From: Riptortus pedestris
Taxonomy: Eukaryota > Arthropoda > Insecta > Hemiptera > Alydidae
Assembly: GCA_019009955.1 (NCBI GenBank)
Contig: CM032229.1
Span: 144,442,501-144,506,500 of the forward strand
Direction of reading: 5' to 3'
Length of the DNA: 64,000 nucleotides
The number at the start of each line of letters is the position of its first letter. Position 1 is the first letter of the stretch. This document shows, piece by piece, positions 13,375-26,659 of this stretch. The notes under the pieces are model-generated. The model worked only from the letters and a program-made list of their open reading frames with translations. It had not been told where the DNA came from and made no database searches. The position numbers were made by a program, and so were the translations under genes.

Positions 13375-13470
13375 GCATGTCAGCTACTTTTGTAAATCAC
13401 CTGAAGAGGATTCATATGAATTGAAACACGTAGAGAAAAGGAATAAATGTGTTGTACAAGAGATGTATGT
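13375..13470 (+). ncRNA. Hammerhead-like motif, possibly from a Penelope-like element
   Basis: CTGAAGA (13401-13407) is followed by a small palindrome, ATTCATATGAAT (13410-13421), then GAAA (13423-13426). ACAC at 13426-13429 can pair with GTGT at 13449-13452. This order of CUGANGA, stem, GAAA, stem matches a hammerhead core. There is extra sequence between CUGAAGA and the stem, and stem I is weak. No reverse transcriptase is recognisable next to it. Confidence 0.3.
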
Positions 13471-14988
13471 TTATTACCCAATGACCTTCTGCCGTTCTAT
13501 TCATATTTGTTTGTTGTAAATATTCGGTAGAAATCTACGTCAATAAAAATACAGATTTATGAAACGAAATGTTAGTTAAACAGGCTGCCTAATAACCGCT
13601 TAAAATTTTTAAAACACAGATTCTCGAAATCTTCCTTGCTGAATTTTCTTACCAACATATAATTAAAGCTTCTGTACATCATTAGCTCTGGATAGCTATT
13701 TTGGGCTTCACTATCAGAGTGGGACTCGACAAATTCTTATTCCTCTGAGTATCATTTAATGATCATTCTGATTAACCTAAAAATCAAAAAAATGATTAGA
13801 AAAAGAAGAAATACAGCAATAAAGAATGAGATCTATCTGTTGTACTTGCTGCAATTAATATCATAAGTTTAAAAGTGTAATTTAAGATTTTACTTCTAAA
13901 ATTTATTATTTCTATCCTGTGGGATAAATTAACGGCAGTACGTCCACATGATGCATTATTTTACTTTCTGGGCTTGCTAGGGGATATAATTGAGGTTTAT
14001 GCATGACATTCTCATCACAAGCAGACTGCAGTATGTCTTGCATCAAATCCGCTGGTATAATGCCAATAGTTAAAGAGGTATAATTTGTCACTTATCTCAT
14101 CTCTTAATAAGTTTATATCTTCAATTGAAACTATTAATCAGTTTTAAAGAAGATATCTCATGCGATATTTCTCGTGCCTTGTATTTATTCCAGTCCGGGC
14201 TTAGTTAAGATAATTAGGAAAGCTGAAAATCTCCTCATCTTGAATCAAAACTACTCCCAATGTAACCACCAATGCTGAAAATATAGCATAAGATGTAATA
14301 TAGTGGTTGTAGTTGTTAAAACAATCTCCCTGAGAGAGATGGAAACTAATGGAAAGGTTTGCAAGATTTATCAGAAGTGTTGTATTTCGCCATAATGGCA
14401 AAACATCAAAAGAGGAACCACCAGCTTGTTAGACGGACACGAAATGTCCAGGAAAATTCATACGGTTAACTGGAAAATGTTTTTATACAAACAAATTAAA
14501 ATAGAAATATTTCTGTTTGAAAAAAGCTCTTGCCTTAAATGTTTAAAAAATAAACGCAAATGAGATGGAGATATAAGGTAAAAAGTCTATACGATCCCTT
14601 AAGCAGGCTTTTATAGATCATCATGTTTGCTTTTATTATTTTTTTTTTTACGTGAGAGATCAGTATAATGTACTACAGGGAAATATGTAAGAGCTTCGTT
14701 ATAACCCTAGAAGGTTCTCTTATTTCGAATATTACGACACTCAAACCAGAAGTATGAAAACGTTATTTAAGTCTCCCTAAATGTTATGAATACTTAAGTA
14801 AGATACGGTCCCACTTATCATTCAAGCCTTAATTTAGTTCTGGGACGAAAAATAGTTGTCAAGTATTGATTTGTTATTTTCTCTTTTTGTATTTCAATAG
14901 AAATCATAGAATCTAATATATCTCTGATAGTAACACCATTTACTTTACCCTTTATTAAACATGCCTATCTTATGATAAATGTTAGATG

Positions 14989-15700
14989 AAAAAGTCCGTC
15001 ACGCAGGTGCTGCGTAAACTAAGCCTGTTTCTTACGTACTTGTATTGAACACTAATAATTTCATCTCAACATACGTTCTCCATTTCTAAGTAAAAATCTG
15101 ATGAGTAGAAACACTTTGTCTGAACTCTGAAGACAAGAAAAAACTAATAATAACTCTCATAATACAAGAGTTACGAATAAATGTATAGAGCAATACTTTG
15201 TGGAGCATCAATATTTTTACAAGATTGATTCTTATAAAACTTTGCGATTTGACTTATAATAAAGAAGATATTTTGAAATTCCTCTAACCCCCACTATTTC
15301 TGATCTGATATCAGCGATTAACTTTCATGAACGTTAAAGTTAAATTAAACAGTGACATTTTGAGTATGGTGTAGATCAAATAAAGACTTTTGAGTCAAGG
15401 CCACAAAATCTCAGTTGATGACGTCATCACAATACGTATTTGGATGCAAAGTTCAATGAAAAGAATATCTGGTGTATAAGCTTCGATTAAAGTGGTTCAT
15501 GATATAACTGCTTACTGTTAATATTACATCATCAGGAGTAGGATTTTACTGAAGGCTGAAAACTAAGACATTCAAATATCTCCATTATCATCAAGATAGG
15601 GAAGAGCCATACATAACAACATTAAATTTGCAATAAGAATGATTCGACGACATTTTTCAATATGACGTATAATAACGGAAATATTTCGAGTACACTTTTT
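14989..15700 (+). mobile_element. Helitron-like element, 5' part and internal region
   Basis: It starts with the family head AAAAAGTCCGTCACGCAGG and continues through the internal block found in the copy at 23155. Shared internal landmarks are the 'TTACATCATCAGGAGTAGG' segment, the 'AATATCTCC' segment and 'CAATAAGAATGATT'. The 3' hairpin end is missing. No coding capacity is visible. Confidence 0.65.
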
Positions 15701-18700
15701 TTTTAATAATTTGGACAACATTCTCGATTTTTTTTTTTTTTTCTCGCAGAATCTTGATAAGTTGTTTCGAACCGAAGCTAGAGTCCTGATCCCCTAAAAT
15801 TTCGTTAGTGGGGAATTCCTCCAATTTAGTATATGTTAATTAAATGTATCATTTAACAGGAAAGGCTTTTTATCCATGATTTTCAAACTTCTTCCGCTAC
15901 TTTGAGAATGAAATCTAGAAGGAGAATTATGTTCATTTCCTAGTTCTTATTGTAGTAGTAAACGTTTAAGGTACTTAACAGAGATCGGGAGTCCACCCAT
16001 ATAAAGACGATTATTATAGCATATTTAAAAAAATATATTTTCTCTGATAACAAAAGAAACAGAATGACTAAGATAACCTAGGCAAGTATGAACATCCTAA
16101 AGCGGTAGCAACGACAGCGAATAGCGATACGCGGTTTTGAAACAATAAATATTTTATCTATAAATAATGAGTCGCCTCCCATAAACCGTTTTGTCATTTA
16201 TAAATTCTAGAAGTGTTATTTTAAATAATAAAGTGGTTTTTTTTTAAATTATGATTTATTAATCGTCTTTAAATGGGTGACATCTTGGTAATCGATAAGT
16301 ACCAGGTTTAATTTGTAATGAATCAAGACATTTGTGCAGGCAACATTTACTATGTTACAAAATATGTCCAACACTTAGATGTACTGCCGCAGATAATGAC
16401 AAATTTATTTGAGCTATCGAAGCACCTTTAGTCAATATTTATAGTTGAAATTAATTTCTGGTTTACCAGTACCCCCGTTGTTAGTATAATCTTCATGAAG
16501 AATCACAAGTTTGTTTCTTTTGGGCTAACATGGAACCATAATTGCATTTTCCTTGCCAGGAAAATGAGAAGATCCAATCTGGCTATTATTAAATTTTGGA
16601 TAAACGTAGTCACTAGGAAAACCAGGATTAATTTTTTTTTTTATTATTGGTTCAATTTAGGTCAACTTGTTTCTAATTCTTCTTCAACTAAAGGATTGCG
16701 GGCGAACCACTCTGTTCCAGTAATTTAAAAACGTGAAAACCCCACAATCTATTAAAGAAGTTTAATTTCAAATTTTTAATGTTTAGTGAATTTAATTGAG
16801 TAAAAATAAGAATGGGAGTTTAAAATTTTGAACAGTGCAGCTCAGCCATTTCCAACTAGGAATGTGGACTTAATACCTTTTGAAAGCGCTTTGCACTGAA
16901 TATTTTATTTTGAGAAGTAGGCAATTTTTTACGCGGAAGCTTGTAAAATAATTTTTCTTGTTAATTTAAAAAAATTTTCTTAGTTTAAAACAAAGAAAAA
17001 TAACCATTTAAGATATTACTACTTCCAATTTAAACTTATTTTTGTAATTTCCAGCAATAAAAATTTGGTGAAAAAAAATGTACTTAACTTTCAGAGTGAC
17101 TTATTGCAGTCGTGGCTTTCCATGAAAATGAAGTCGTTATTATAATATTCATTAAAGAGGTAGGTATCTGATGAATAAAACTACCTCTTGAATATGACTA
17201 CTTTAATTTCCATAGATAAAGCTCCTCTGGGATTCAAACTCGGCTATCATTATGATTATAATATGAATAATAATAAACAGACTTTGAGAAACGAAAGGTC
17301 AACCGTGTAATCAGCAAATTATTCAGAAAAGAGTGAGGCAGAAGAGAGAAACTCCTTTTTTAATGTTTCACCTTTATAAAAATCACACAAACTTCCCTTA
17401 TTTTTTAAATAGATTTTTCACCTTTAGAACAAACGTCCCCTCCATAATTAGTTCGCATTTCTCTTGCTTTCTTTTGTATCCTGTTTCCAACTGCGAACTT
17501 CAACGTTTTTTTCCCCGTTTTTCCGCTAAAAATATTTGTTTCCACTCTTGACGACTTTTCTTTAAAGTTTTACGGTTTTGATATTAAATTAAAAATAAAT
17601 AAAAGTGTTTATAAGGGTGCCAAGAGGTGACATTCCAAGTGAAATTAATTAACGATGAGTAATTACTCTTAAATGATCTTTGTCAGAATTTATTTCTCTT
17701 CACCCCTCTTCACTCTAGTTTTGTCTCTTTCTGAGAATATGTCTGAAACAAATATTACATTTTGTAGGACAGAGAGAAATAGAAACTAAGATGGTATTAA
17801 CCTTCAGTAGTCATGTCTGGATAAATACTTCAGTCCTATATCAGTTTTCCTCTGACATAGAGATATCAAAATATCGGTTCTAACATATTTCGAATGTCAA
17901 TAGAATTAACTCGCTACTCAATTTATGATCATTTTGCTTACTACTTTAAACAAATACAGTTAGGTTTCATCTTGTATTAGTTGTGTTTAGTTAAAGTTGA
18001 AAAATACTTCATTATACATAATTATTTATGGCAAGTACGATTGTGTGAAATGAAATTTGTTTATTTCTATTAAATTTTATCATTACATAATGTGATATGT
18101 AAAATAGTTTTTTTTATATATATATAAACAATTTTCTAATTTTATGTCGAATAAATTCTTTACAAATTATTGAATTGAATTTATACTTATATAATACATT
18201 CATTAAAAAATTAGGTCAAATCCTAAGAATACATAGTATAAAATCACCAATTTAAATAATAATGTACAATAAATTTGTTTCATTAACAATTTAATACAAC
18301 TCTAAATATGTACATTTCTTTTACAACTCTAAAACATACATTATTTTATTTGTTGACATGCAAATTTACAGAAGGATGAGAAGCTTTATAAATGATGAGA
18401 AACTTGTCCCTCCTTATAGAGACAATGTACCTCATCACAAGTTATTTATGACAAATATTTAGTAGTTTTATTTACTAATTGAAGATTTTTGAAAGAATTC
18501 ATCTTGTGTATAAAAACATCCGTCATACGTGAAGTTATTTAATTTATTTTTAAAAAGAGTATCTTTTAATAGATTTAATACATGCTGGCAGAGCGTTAAT
18601 GCTGGGAGTAGGAGCCCCAACTTTTAACACCACAAGTTAACCCACTATGAAAATATCAAATATCCATAGTAAATTAATAATAGAATTTCCATTGGAAGAT

Positions 18701-19492
18701 ATTTTTTAACACATTTTATGCATAAACATATTCATAAGATGCAAAGCGATTTTAACATCTTACTCAACATGATTGAACCAATCATAGCGTTTGTCCACAG
18801 TCAATCCTAAAAACTTTATCATGGTGACTGGTAACATGTCATGATTATTAATTGAGACCATTCTTGTAGTTTATCTGTTTGTTCAGAAATGTTTTGTTCA
18901 GGGTTAGTGGGCATTTGATAATATCGAAATGAATAGAGTATACCTTAGTGCTTTCTATTTCGGCGAACTTTAGAATCCATCTTTGCTGTACAGAAACAAG
19001 GTTTTAGCGCACGAACAAGAAGAAAACCAAATTCACTGCATATTTTTTTGGTTTCATGGACAGAACACACCTTCAGTAAATAATTATTAGTACTATTTTT
19101 TATATGATCAAAATATAAGAAATAAATTTACTAATCTTCCTAGTTTTTGATCTGAAGGTGGTTAGCAAATGCATTGGTAACCGTAAACACTAAAATAAAC
19201 TCTTTAGTTGGCATAATATTCACTTTATTAGCCGTTACCTAACAATCCTTTAAACAAATTATCAAATAATTAATATTTGATAAAACAAGAAAATTATTAT
19301 AATAAAACGGGTAGGAAAATCCTAAAGGAAGTTTGCGTTCTCTGTTTAAAAACAAGTCAACTCATTTTTTACTAATTTCTGCACTTTTACAGTGTGTTTT
19401 TTCAATGCAACTTCAGGAGAAATATTTTTTTAATTTAAAATTTCCGGAAACCGAATGAAATCTCATGCAATTATAATAATAAAAAAAATATA

Positions 19493-19495
<3 letters not shown>

Positions 19496-19537
<42 letters not shown>
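19496..19537. repeat. (TA)n microsatellite
   Basis: Short pure TA run about 0.7 kb before the signal-peptide exon, with no link to a recognisable element. Confidence 0.8.
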
Positions 19538-19539
<2 letters not shown>

Positions 19540-20206
19540 ATAAACGCCCCTTATTTCGAGAGGAGCACCATCTTTTGATAGTTTTTGGTGCCAAATTAGA
19601 TTCCCTCCTAATAACTAAATTGAGAAAGCTGGGAGTAATTGAGTTTAGATTGATTGTTGGAGGTTGATTTTAAATAGTTTGTTTTATACTTATTCAAATA
19701 TTCTGACAGAATTATTTTTTTTTAGAAAAACCAATTTTCCACTCAATTATACTTTATTTCAATGGACATGGTCCTTCTGAGCCAGCTCATTGCCGTCAAT
19801 ACCCTTGTCGACAGGTATTTAGAAAGAATTGAGACCTGCAACCATTTTTCCATTACCTAAAGAAAATCATGGATTGTGAATAGTATTTTTCTTCAAAAAC
19901 TATTTCCGTATTTTCGGTCAGAGGCCTTATTTATTGCTAGGTTTGAGCAAGTTAAAATATTCGGAATATAGTCATCAAAGTCATTTGGTACAGCTGTAAT
20001 TAAAGTAATGGAGAAAAATTTAGTTGTATAGGACCTAGATGTATAGTATCATAAAAGAATGTCAAGTATTTTTGTATTTATAGTATGTTGACAGGACTAC
20101 TGGTAAATTAAATCAACGGTCAAAATGTTTACTAATAATGGTAATTTGTCATAATCATATATTTTTGCTAGAATAAAATGTTATAAGTATGCCTGTTCTA
20201 TTTCAG

Positions 20207-20285
20207 GTGAATCCTAGTGTAACATGATGTTCTTAAACTGGCATATCTCCGTGCTGCTCATCTCCTTAGTTGCAGATTATTGCTG
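20207..20285 (+). CDS. GluClalpha: GluCl alpha exon: end of 5' UTR, start codon and signal peptide
   Basis: This exon opens the glutamate-gated chloride channel, a pentameric inhibitory receptor of insect neurons and muscle. TTTCAG precedes it and GTAAGT follows it. The coding part starts at ATG 20224, with a second ATG at 20227; an in-frame TAG at 20215-20217 fixes the start here. The peptide begins MMFLNW, then a hydrophobic run (SVLLISLVA), then DYC: a typical signal peptide. The exon ends with two bases of a codon (TG). The next exon, 27.1 kb away, begins with the single base G, giving TGG (Trp) and an open frame into a conserved GluCl segment. The signal peptide is not conserved enough to identify the gene on its own; the phase fit and the downstream exons do that. 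Confidence 0.8.
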
Positions 20286-21094
20286 GTAAGTCAAGTTCAT
20301 TTTTAATTTTTTTTTTAATATAAATTTCTTTATTTTGAATTCTGTGTTATCATAAAACTAAATTACAGCTGGACTCAGTTCTATCGCTATTTGAAATTAT
20401 TACTAATTTTATTATGGAAAAAAAGGCTCTACATACAAAATTCTTGGACTTTTTTTTTTTTTTATTTTCATGTCTGATTAATGTAGGTATTTGTTTGAAC
20501 ACTCTGAAGAGAAATAAAAATATGGGTCATTAATTTCTTATTAAGAAATTTAATGTATAAGCAGCACTCCTCAAGACAACAATTAGTGTAATAAATATGT
20601 TTTATTTTATTGAATATTATATTTTGTTTATTAAGCATTGAAACGCCTTTCCGTAAGATGAGGTTTTCTGTTTATCTCAAAGTTAACTGTTTTCTGGGAA
20701 GTAGACATTATATTATTCAGAGGAGTAAGTTAAGAAATAAAGTTGATAGAGTTAAGAAGTTTTATAACATTAGTCGAATTTTGTAGCGAAGTTAGTTGAT
20801 GCTTAATTCAACATTTACGCAAGACCCAATAAAATATTCCAATTTTGAAATGGAATTAATTTCTGTTTGATGAGGTTAGTTATTGTCTCGTTTTCTTCCT
20901 TTGAATTGACTCCATTAGGTTCATGCGAAGATGATACTGGGGAGTGAATGGTTGAATATGCGTGGATATTAGCTCAGAAACTCGTAAATAATAGTTTAGT
21001 AAATTTATCTTAGGTGTAATTATAGACTAGAGATTAAAATTAACATACACAAACATTAAATGTAAAAAGATTGGTTGATATAAAAAGAAATGAA

Positions 21095-22360
21095 GTAGGT
21101 AGTTATTAAAGGTGAACCAACAGGTAGGCATAAAATATTAACAGACAAGTTGAGATTTAGGGAAAGAGACAGGTCACATGAAAGATAACCAGACAAGTAG
21201 ACATTTAAAGCATTCCAGTCAAGCAAACATAAAAAAAAAACCAGACGGGTCATCAGTCTGAATAGGCGGGAAAACAGACAAGTAAACATCAGATATTAAC
21301 AGACACATGGATAGTCAGGCAGGTAGCCATTACTGCTAAATAGACCGATAGATATAAAGGTATACATTAAAGGCTATCAAGCATGTAGACTTTAAAGGCA
21401 AACTGCCAGTTAGGCATTATTGGCAAACAAGGGGGAATACATCAAAGCAGACAAGCAATTGTACATGAAAGACTAACAAACAGGTATACATTAAAGGCTA
21501 TCAAACATGTACACTTTAAAGGCAAATTACTAAATAGGCATTATTGGCAAACAAGGGGGAATACATTAGAGCAGCCATGTAGTTGTACATTAAAGCAGAC
21601 AAGCAGTTGTACATTAAAGGCTAACAAGCATGTAGACTTTAAAGACAAACTACCAGATAGGCATTATTTGCAAACAAGGGGGAATACATTAGAGCAGACA
21701 AGTAGTTGTACATTAAAGCAGACAAGCAGTTGTACATTCAAGGCTAACAAGCATGTAGACTTTAAAGACAAACTACCAGATAGGCATTATTTGCAAACAA
21801 GGGGGAATACATTAGAGCAGACAAGTAGTTGTACATTAAAGCAGACAAGCAGTTGTACATTAAAGGCTAACAAGCATGTAGACTTTAAAGGCAAACCACC
21901 AGATAGGCATTATTGGCCAACAAGTGGGGGATATATTAAAGCAGACAAGTAGGTGTACATTGAGGGCTAAGAAACAGGTGTACATTAAAGGCTAACAAGC
22001 ATGTAGACTTTAAAGGCAAACTACCAGATAGGCATTATTGGCCAACAAGGGGGAATACATTAAAGCAGACAAGTAGGTGTACATTAAAGGCTAACAAGCA
22101 TGTAGACTTTAAAGGCAAACCACCAGATAGGCATTATTGGCCAACAAGTGGGGATATATTAAAGCAGACAAGTAGGTGTACATTAAAGGCTAAGAAACAG
22201 GAATACATTAAAGGCTAACAAGCATGTAGACTTTAAAGACAAACTACCAGATAGGCATTATTTGCAAACAAGGGGGAATACATTAGAGCAGACAAGTAGT
22301 TGTACATTATAGGTAAACAAACAGGTAGGCATTATAGGCAAACAAGCAGGTGTATATGTC
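21095..22360. repeat. Tandem array with about 123-bp higher-order period
   Basis: The marker TAGGCATTAT recurs at 21411, 21535, 21658, 21781, 21904, 22029, 22138 and 22252: spacings of 124, 123, 123, 123, 125, 109 and 114. Each period consists of about five related subunits of 20-28 bp built on ACAAGYAGKTGTACATTAAA. The outer units (21095-21400) are more diverged. A 94-codon open frame inside it exists only because 123 is divisible by three. Confidence 0.9.
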
Positions 22361-23154
22361 TGCAAAACTAATAAAATTAAGATACTGGATTAGCCGAAGC
22401 ATACCTTGGATTGTTCTTTCCGTGATAGGTCGACGCATGTTCCTTTTTTATTCAGACACTCAGAGGAACTCCATCAATAATTTACAAAATTGTGCCAATG
22501 ATAGCATTGTGTGCTTGTTTAATTAAAATACCTTTAGTCTTCTGCCTGAATGGCATCTAGATTGCCTTAGTTTGAATCCAAAGTATTAATTCCAGTACAC
22601 TAGCTTTGAGTGCTACAGGCCCCTAATATTATTAGTAAGTTTATTAGATACCCTGACGGTATATTCCTTTCAAAAATTAATAAACTACAGTCTTCGCACT
22701 TAGCTGATGGGCTAGCCCAATTTTTTTTAATTTATTTTTTTTTCATTCAATCATTCAGTGATTACACTTGGTTGGAGTATTCTACTTTAATCTGCTGATT
22801 GGCAATTATTGTCCCTCTTCAAAATATCGACGAGGGGCGAGTTATTTGTAGAGTTTGGCTTCGGGAGAGAAAATGCTTCTGTTCAGCCAAGCCCGAAGCT
22901 CAAATAAAGGACAGTAGACAAAATAACCAGGGTACCCACGTTTGACTTCCAGATGGTGCCAATATGTATTTCTCCAATTAAAAATATTTTGTATTAAAAC
23001 ATTTTAAATAAAAACACGCATATTGCCTGTTATCCTGGTATGATCCCGCTGACAAGCAAGTGTATAATAGGATACTTATTGGTAGTACATAATAATGTCT
23101 GCATTGGTATTCCATTTATTGGCTGGATTTAACTATACTAGCTTGAATAAGAAA

Positions 23155-23722
23155 AGTCAGGGGCTGCGTAAACGAAGCAGATTTTTGCATTTATTTCGAA
23201 CAGTAAAAGTTCAGTGGGAGCAATATTTGGGAGTTAATCTTCATATAATGCGTTTCTTAATATAACAGCTTATTGTTAATATGACATCAGTAGGAGGGGG
23301 GGGGGTTACTCAAGGCCGAAAACTATAAAATGCGAATATCTCGGTTAATACTCAAGATAGTGAAAATACGTACATAGCAACATTTATAAAACATTGCATT
23401 TACAATAAGAATGATTGTCTAAATTTTTCGATCCAATCCATAATAACAGAGATATTAAGAATTTTCGAAATTCCAAACCTCTTAACCCCCCCCCCCTCCA
23501 CTGTTCGGATTTCAGCCATTAATGAACTTGGTCTTTCTTTTTTCATAAAACAATTAAATATCGAGTTTGGTAACGATTAAACCATAATTGTGTATACAAA
23601 ATTTTGAACGGACCTCATTTTCACCATCACGGTAGGATCGATGGATATTTGCAGAGATTTTTAGAAAATTGCGTCATGAGTACGACCTCAATAGATGACT
23701 ACCCTTAAGAGAAATTAGCTAA
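23155..23722 (+). mobile_element. Helitron-like element, nearly full-length copy
   Basis: It runs from a shortened head (GTCAGGGGCTGCGTAAACGAAGCAGATTT) to the 3' block TGCGTCATGAGTACGACCTC, a decayed TACCCTTAAGAGAAA hairpin and terminal CTAA at about 23722. Internal runs of G (23295-23305) and C (23486-23498) flank the middle. It is non-autonomous: no Rep/helicase coding is visible. Confidence 0.65.
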
Positions 23723-23782
23723 AATGGAAGGGAAAACTTGTGCTTATATTTTGAAACTACAATATGATTTTAATATCCATGT

Positions 23783-24002
23783 GGGGCTCAGGTTAGCCAC
23801 GTGAGTTAATGCGCTGACCGAAATCTCACACGGTAAACCTAGAGTGACGAGTTCGACTCCTTCCTAGGTAATAGGAATTTATTTAGTGAAGAGCTCATTA
23901 AATAAAATCCTTTGTCCCAACCTGGCTAGAAAGGGGTAGCAAACTGTAGATAACCCATCCCAATTATCCATAGTTGCTAATGATTGTCGTTAATAAATAG
24001 TA
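23783..24002 (+). mobile_element. tRNA-derived SINE, copy 1
   Basis: The head GGGGCTCAGGTTAGCCACGT includes an A-box-like segment, and GAGTTCGACTCCTTCC at about 23849-23864 matches the B box. The body has the family's TTTATTTAGTGA and TCATTAAATAAA inverted pair and the AACCTGGCTAGAAAGGGGT block. It ends in GTTAATAAATAG. About 220 bp long. Confidence 0.85.
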
Positions 24003-26659
24003 ATCCCAACTCTTGTATGTATTTTATACAATCCTCGCATTGGAATATGGAGTTAAGTAAATTTCATAGTTTTGAATTTTCCTGGTTATGAAATTTTTGC
24101 AACAGAGTTATTGTGTATAGATCAACATGGGTACGTCTTGTAGATTACTATGAATGCCCACTGTCACAATTATATTAAAATTATGTAATAGCTTCGGGTA
24201 GTAGAATTGCAATAGAAACTTAAGATTTCTTTATTTTCTTGAGTACAATACCAACATATGAAGTAGAGAAATGCTCAGAAACATTTTATTGTTACTAAAA
24301 CCACTAGCCTTTTTGGTAAAATCTTGTACTTTACTTGAAAATTAGCTCGTCAAAGGTGGAAGCAGGTTAGGTTGGTTCCTGAATTGCCTTTTCACTAATC
24401 TGGCTCAACGGTTCTGCCAACCAGGTTGATAAGAGTGGTTTGTGATAAGAGAGATAGATAAAAGACCTAACATTTTGTACATATAATGACGAACACAGAA
24501 AGTTGAACTTTGAGGAATATCGAAAACGCAAATTCACCTCTTAATACACACTGTAGCATGTTAAGCTTCGTCTTTCCTAATTTCGTTAAAAGTTATGCAT
24601 CTAGTGTTTCTAGGTGCGTATAAGACTGACATAACGGAAACATAATATATTTATAGTAAAATGTATTTTTGGCATTACTTAAATCAATAATTTCATTTAT
24701 TATTGCCAAAATTAAATAAACGCTACTGTCTTCTGTTTATTTATTCTGTATTTCCTGTACAAGTTTTGTGCCTCGCAGACGCTTCAAGAACACAACTTCA
24801 AAATATTAAATATCATACTACATGTTTTTAATGGACATTTTGGCCTGTAGAACGTACAGAATAAAAGAACATTAATACTTATGATATAATATCTGTGCAA
24901 AAAAATAATTGAATAGGGAATTATTATTTATCCTTGTTAACAGTCAAACAAATCTTTTCTCAAGAGGTAGGATACGTAGCATGGAATTACATTGGAAACA
25001 TATTTAGTTATATGGGACACAGATTACTTATAAAAGAAACCAAACTTAATATTTATAAAATTAATTGATCTGATTGTGATGTGCGGAGTTATTAAAGAAA
25101 ATGATAAAACAACATACTAAAACGAGGATAATAGTGAAAATAAAACAGCTCTTACTAATAACGCTTTAGAACATTATTTTGAAAAAGTAAAGAATGTATT
25201 TTAAATTATAGAGAACGTTCATGTTCTTGGGAATATAAAAAAGATGGTGAACAAAAAAAGAGATTAAGAATGTATATAATATATATTTTCCATGTTATTA
25301 GTAGTTCCAATTTATATCTGACAACAGCTAGTTTCAAATAGTATGGTATCGATTGTTCTTCATACTTGAAATCAGCTGTTGATCAGCTGACTTTGCTTAC
25401 GGTTATCATTCTCAGTTAGTATTGACTTTTACCCCTAACTAGATTCTAGCATACCAAATATGTAACATTACGGCTTGTAACTTGTAGATCAAACAAAAAT
25501 ATAACATAAGAAAGAGAAGAAGTTTGGTGACCTCTGGATACAAAAAAGTGCAATCAAAAGTTTTTAATCACTGATGTTTTTTCTTATGCATTTTAAAAAC
25601 TTTTTATGTAATTATTGTCTTGTGCGTGATTTATATATTTTTCCCTTGTTAGTGACATTGGCGTAATTGTTCAACAAATTTATTGGCATATTTTAAGAGT
25701 TTTTGATATAACAGCCACTGGATTATAATTCAGCTGGCGTCTAAATGAGTTCTGTTTGCTCTAAAGGTATTGTTGAGGTGAGACCAGAACCCATAAGTCT
25801 TTATTAAAACTAGACTTCAAAGCTACGGCTCTTCTTAAGAGCCACTTAAAGCTTTTGCTTTTGCACTTAAAAGCACAATTAAACTCTTATTTTCAGTTCT
25901 TCAGCACTAATTAGATTTATTTTTCAAACAAAGACATTTTTTTTCTTGGTTTAAAAACCCCTACTTCATTACCGTTGTTCTTCTCTCGAGTATTGCCAAG
26001 GTCGTGGGGAAAACATATATAAATACAAGCAAAGAATGATAATGCCGTATTAAATTTTATTAGAGGAACGTTATAAATAAAGACAAAGCATATGAACCCT
26101 TCTTCATTATATTTAAATATAATGAGAGTTTAATTGTTCTTAGGGCTTATATATTTTTCTGAAAGTTTTAGACAAACAAGTCAAATATTTAGAATTGTTT
26201 TCCCTTGTGCTCTTCATACAAAAAATATTCAAAGAATTTCATCAAACAGTTTCATATGCATAAATTAACAAAGGAGATATTCTTTACTAATTTATGAGTT
26301 TGGAGTAAAGTGGGGATGGTAATGTTCTATAATTCTGATTATCGCATTTAAAAACATTCCGATCGTAATTCTTTCCTTAATAAAATTAGCTAATTTTTTA
26401 GCAAATTTTCCCTTAGGGAAGTATGCTTTTTTTACGCCTTCCGAGTAAAAGTACTTCGGATTGGAAAAACTTTTCATCTTAATGTCCATAAATTAAAAAT
26501 TTAGCCTTTTTTCTTATTAATAAGCATATAGGAGTCTCAACGAAAAATTCTCTGCGTGTAATGACATTTGTATTGAAAAAGGAGATTAAACGGAATGAAA
26601 TAAAATGAACTTTTATAAAGGACTAGATATCCCAGGTTTCAGTAACTCCTTCTTACGGA

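Noticed and set aside
21668..21952. 94-codon open frame with an internal 41-residue repeat
   Set aside because: The 123-bp tandem period is a multiple of three, so the frame stays open by chance.
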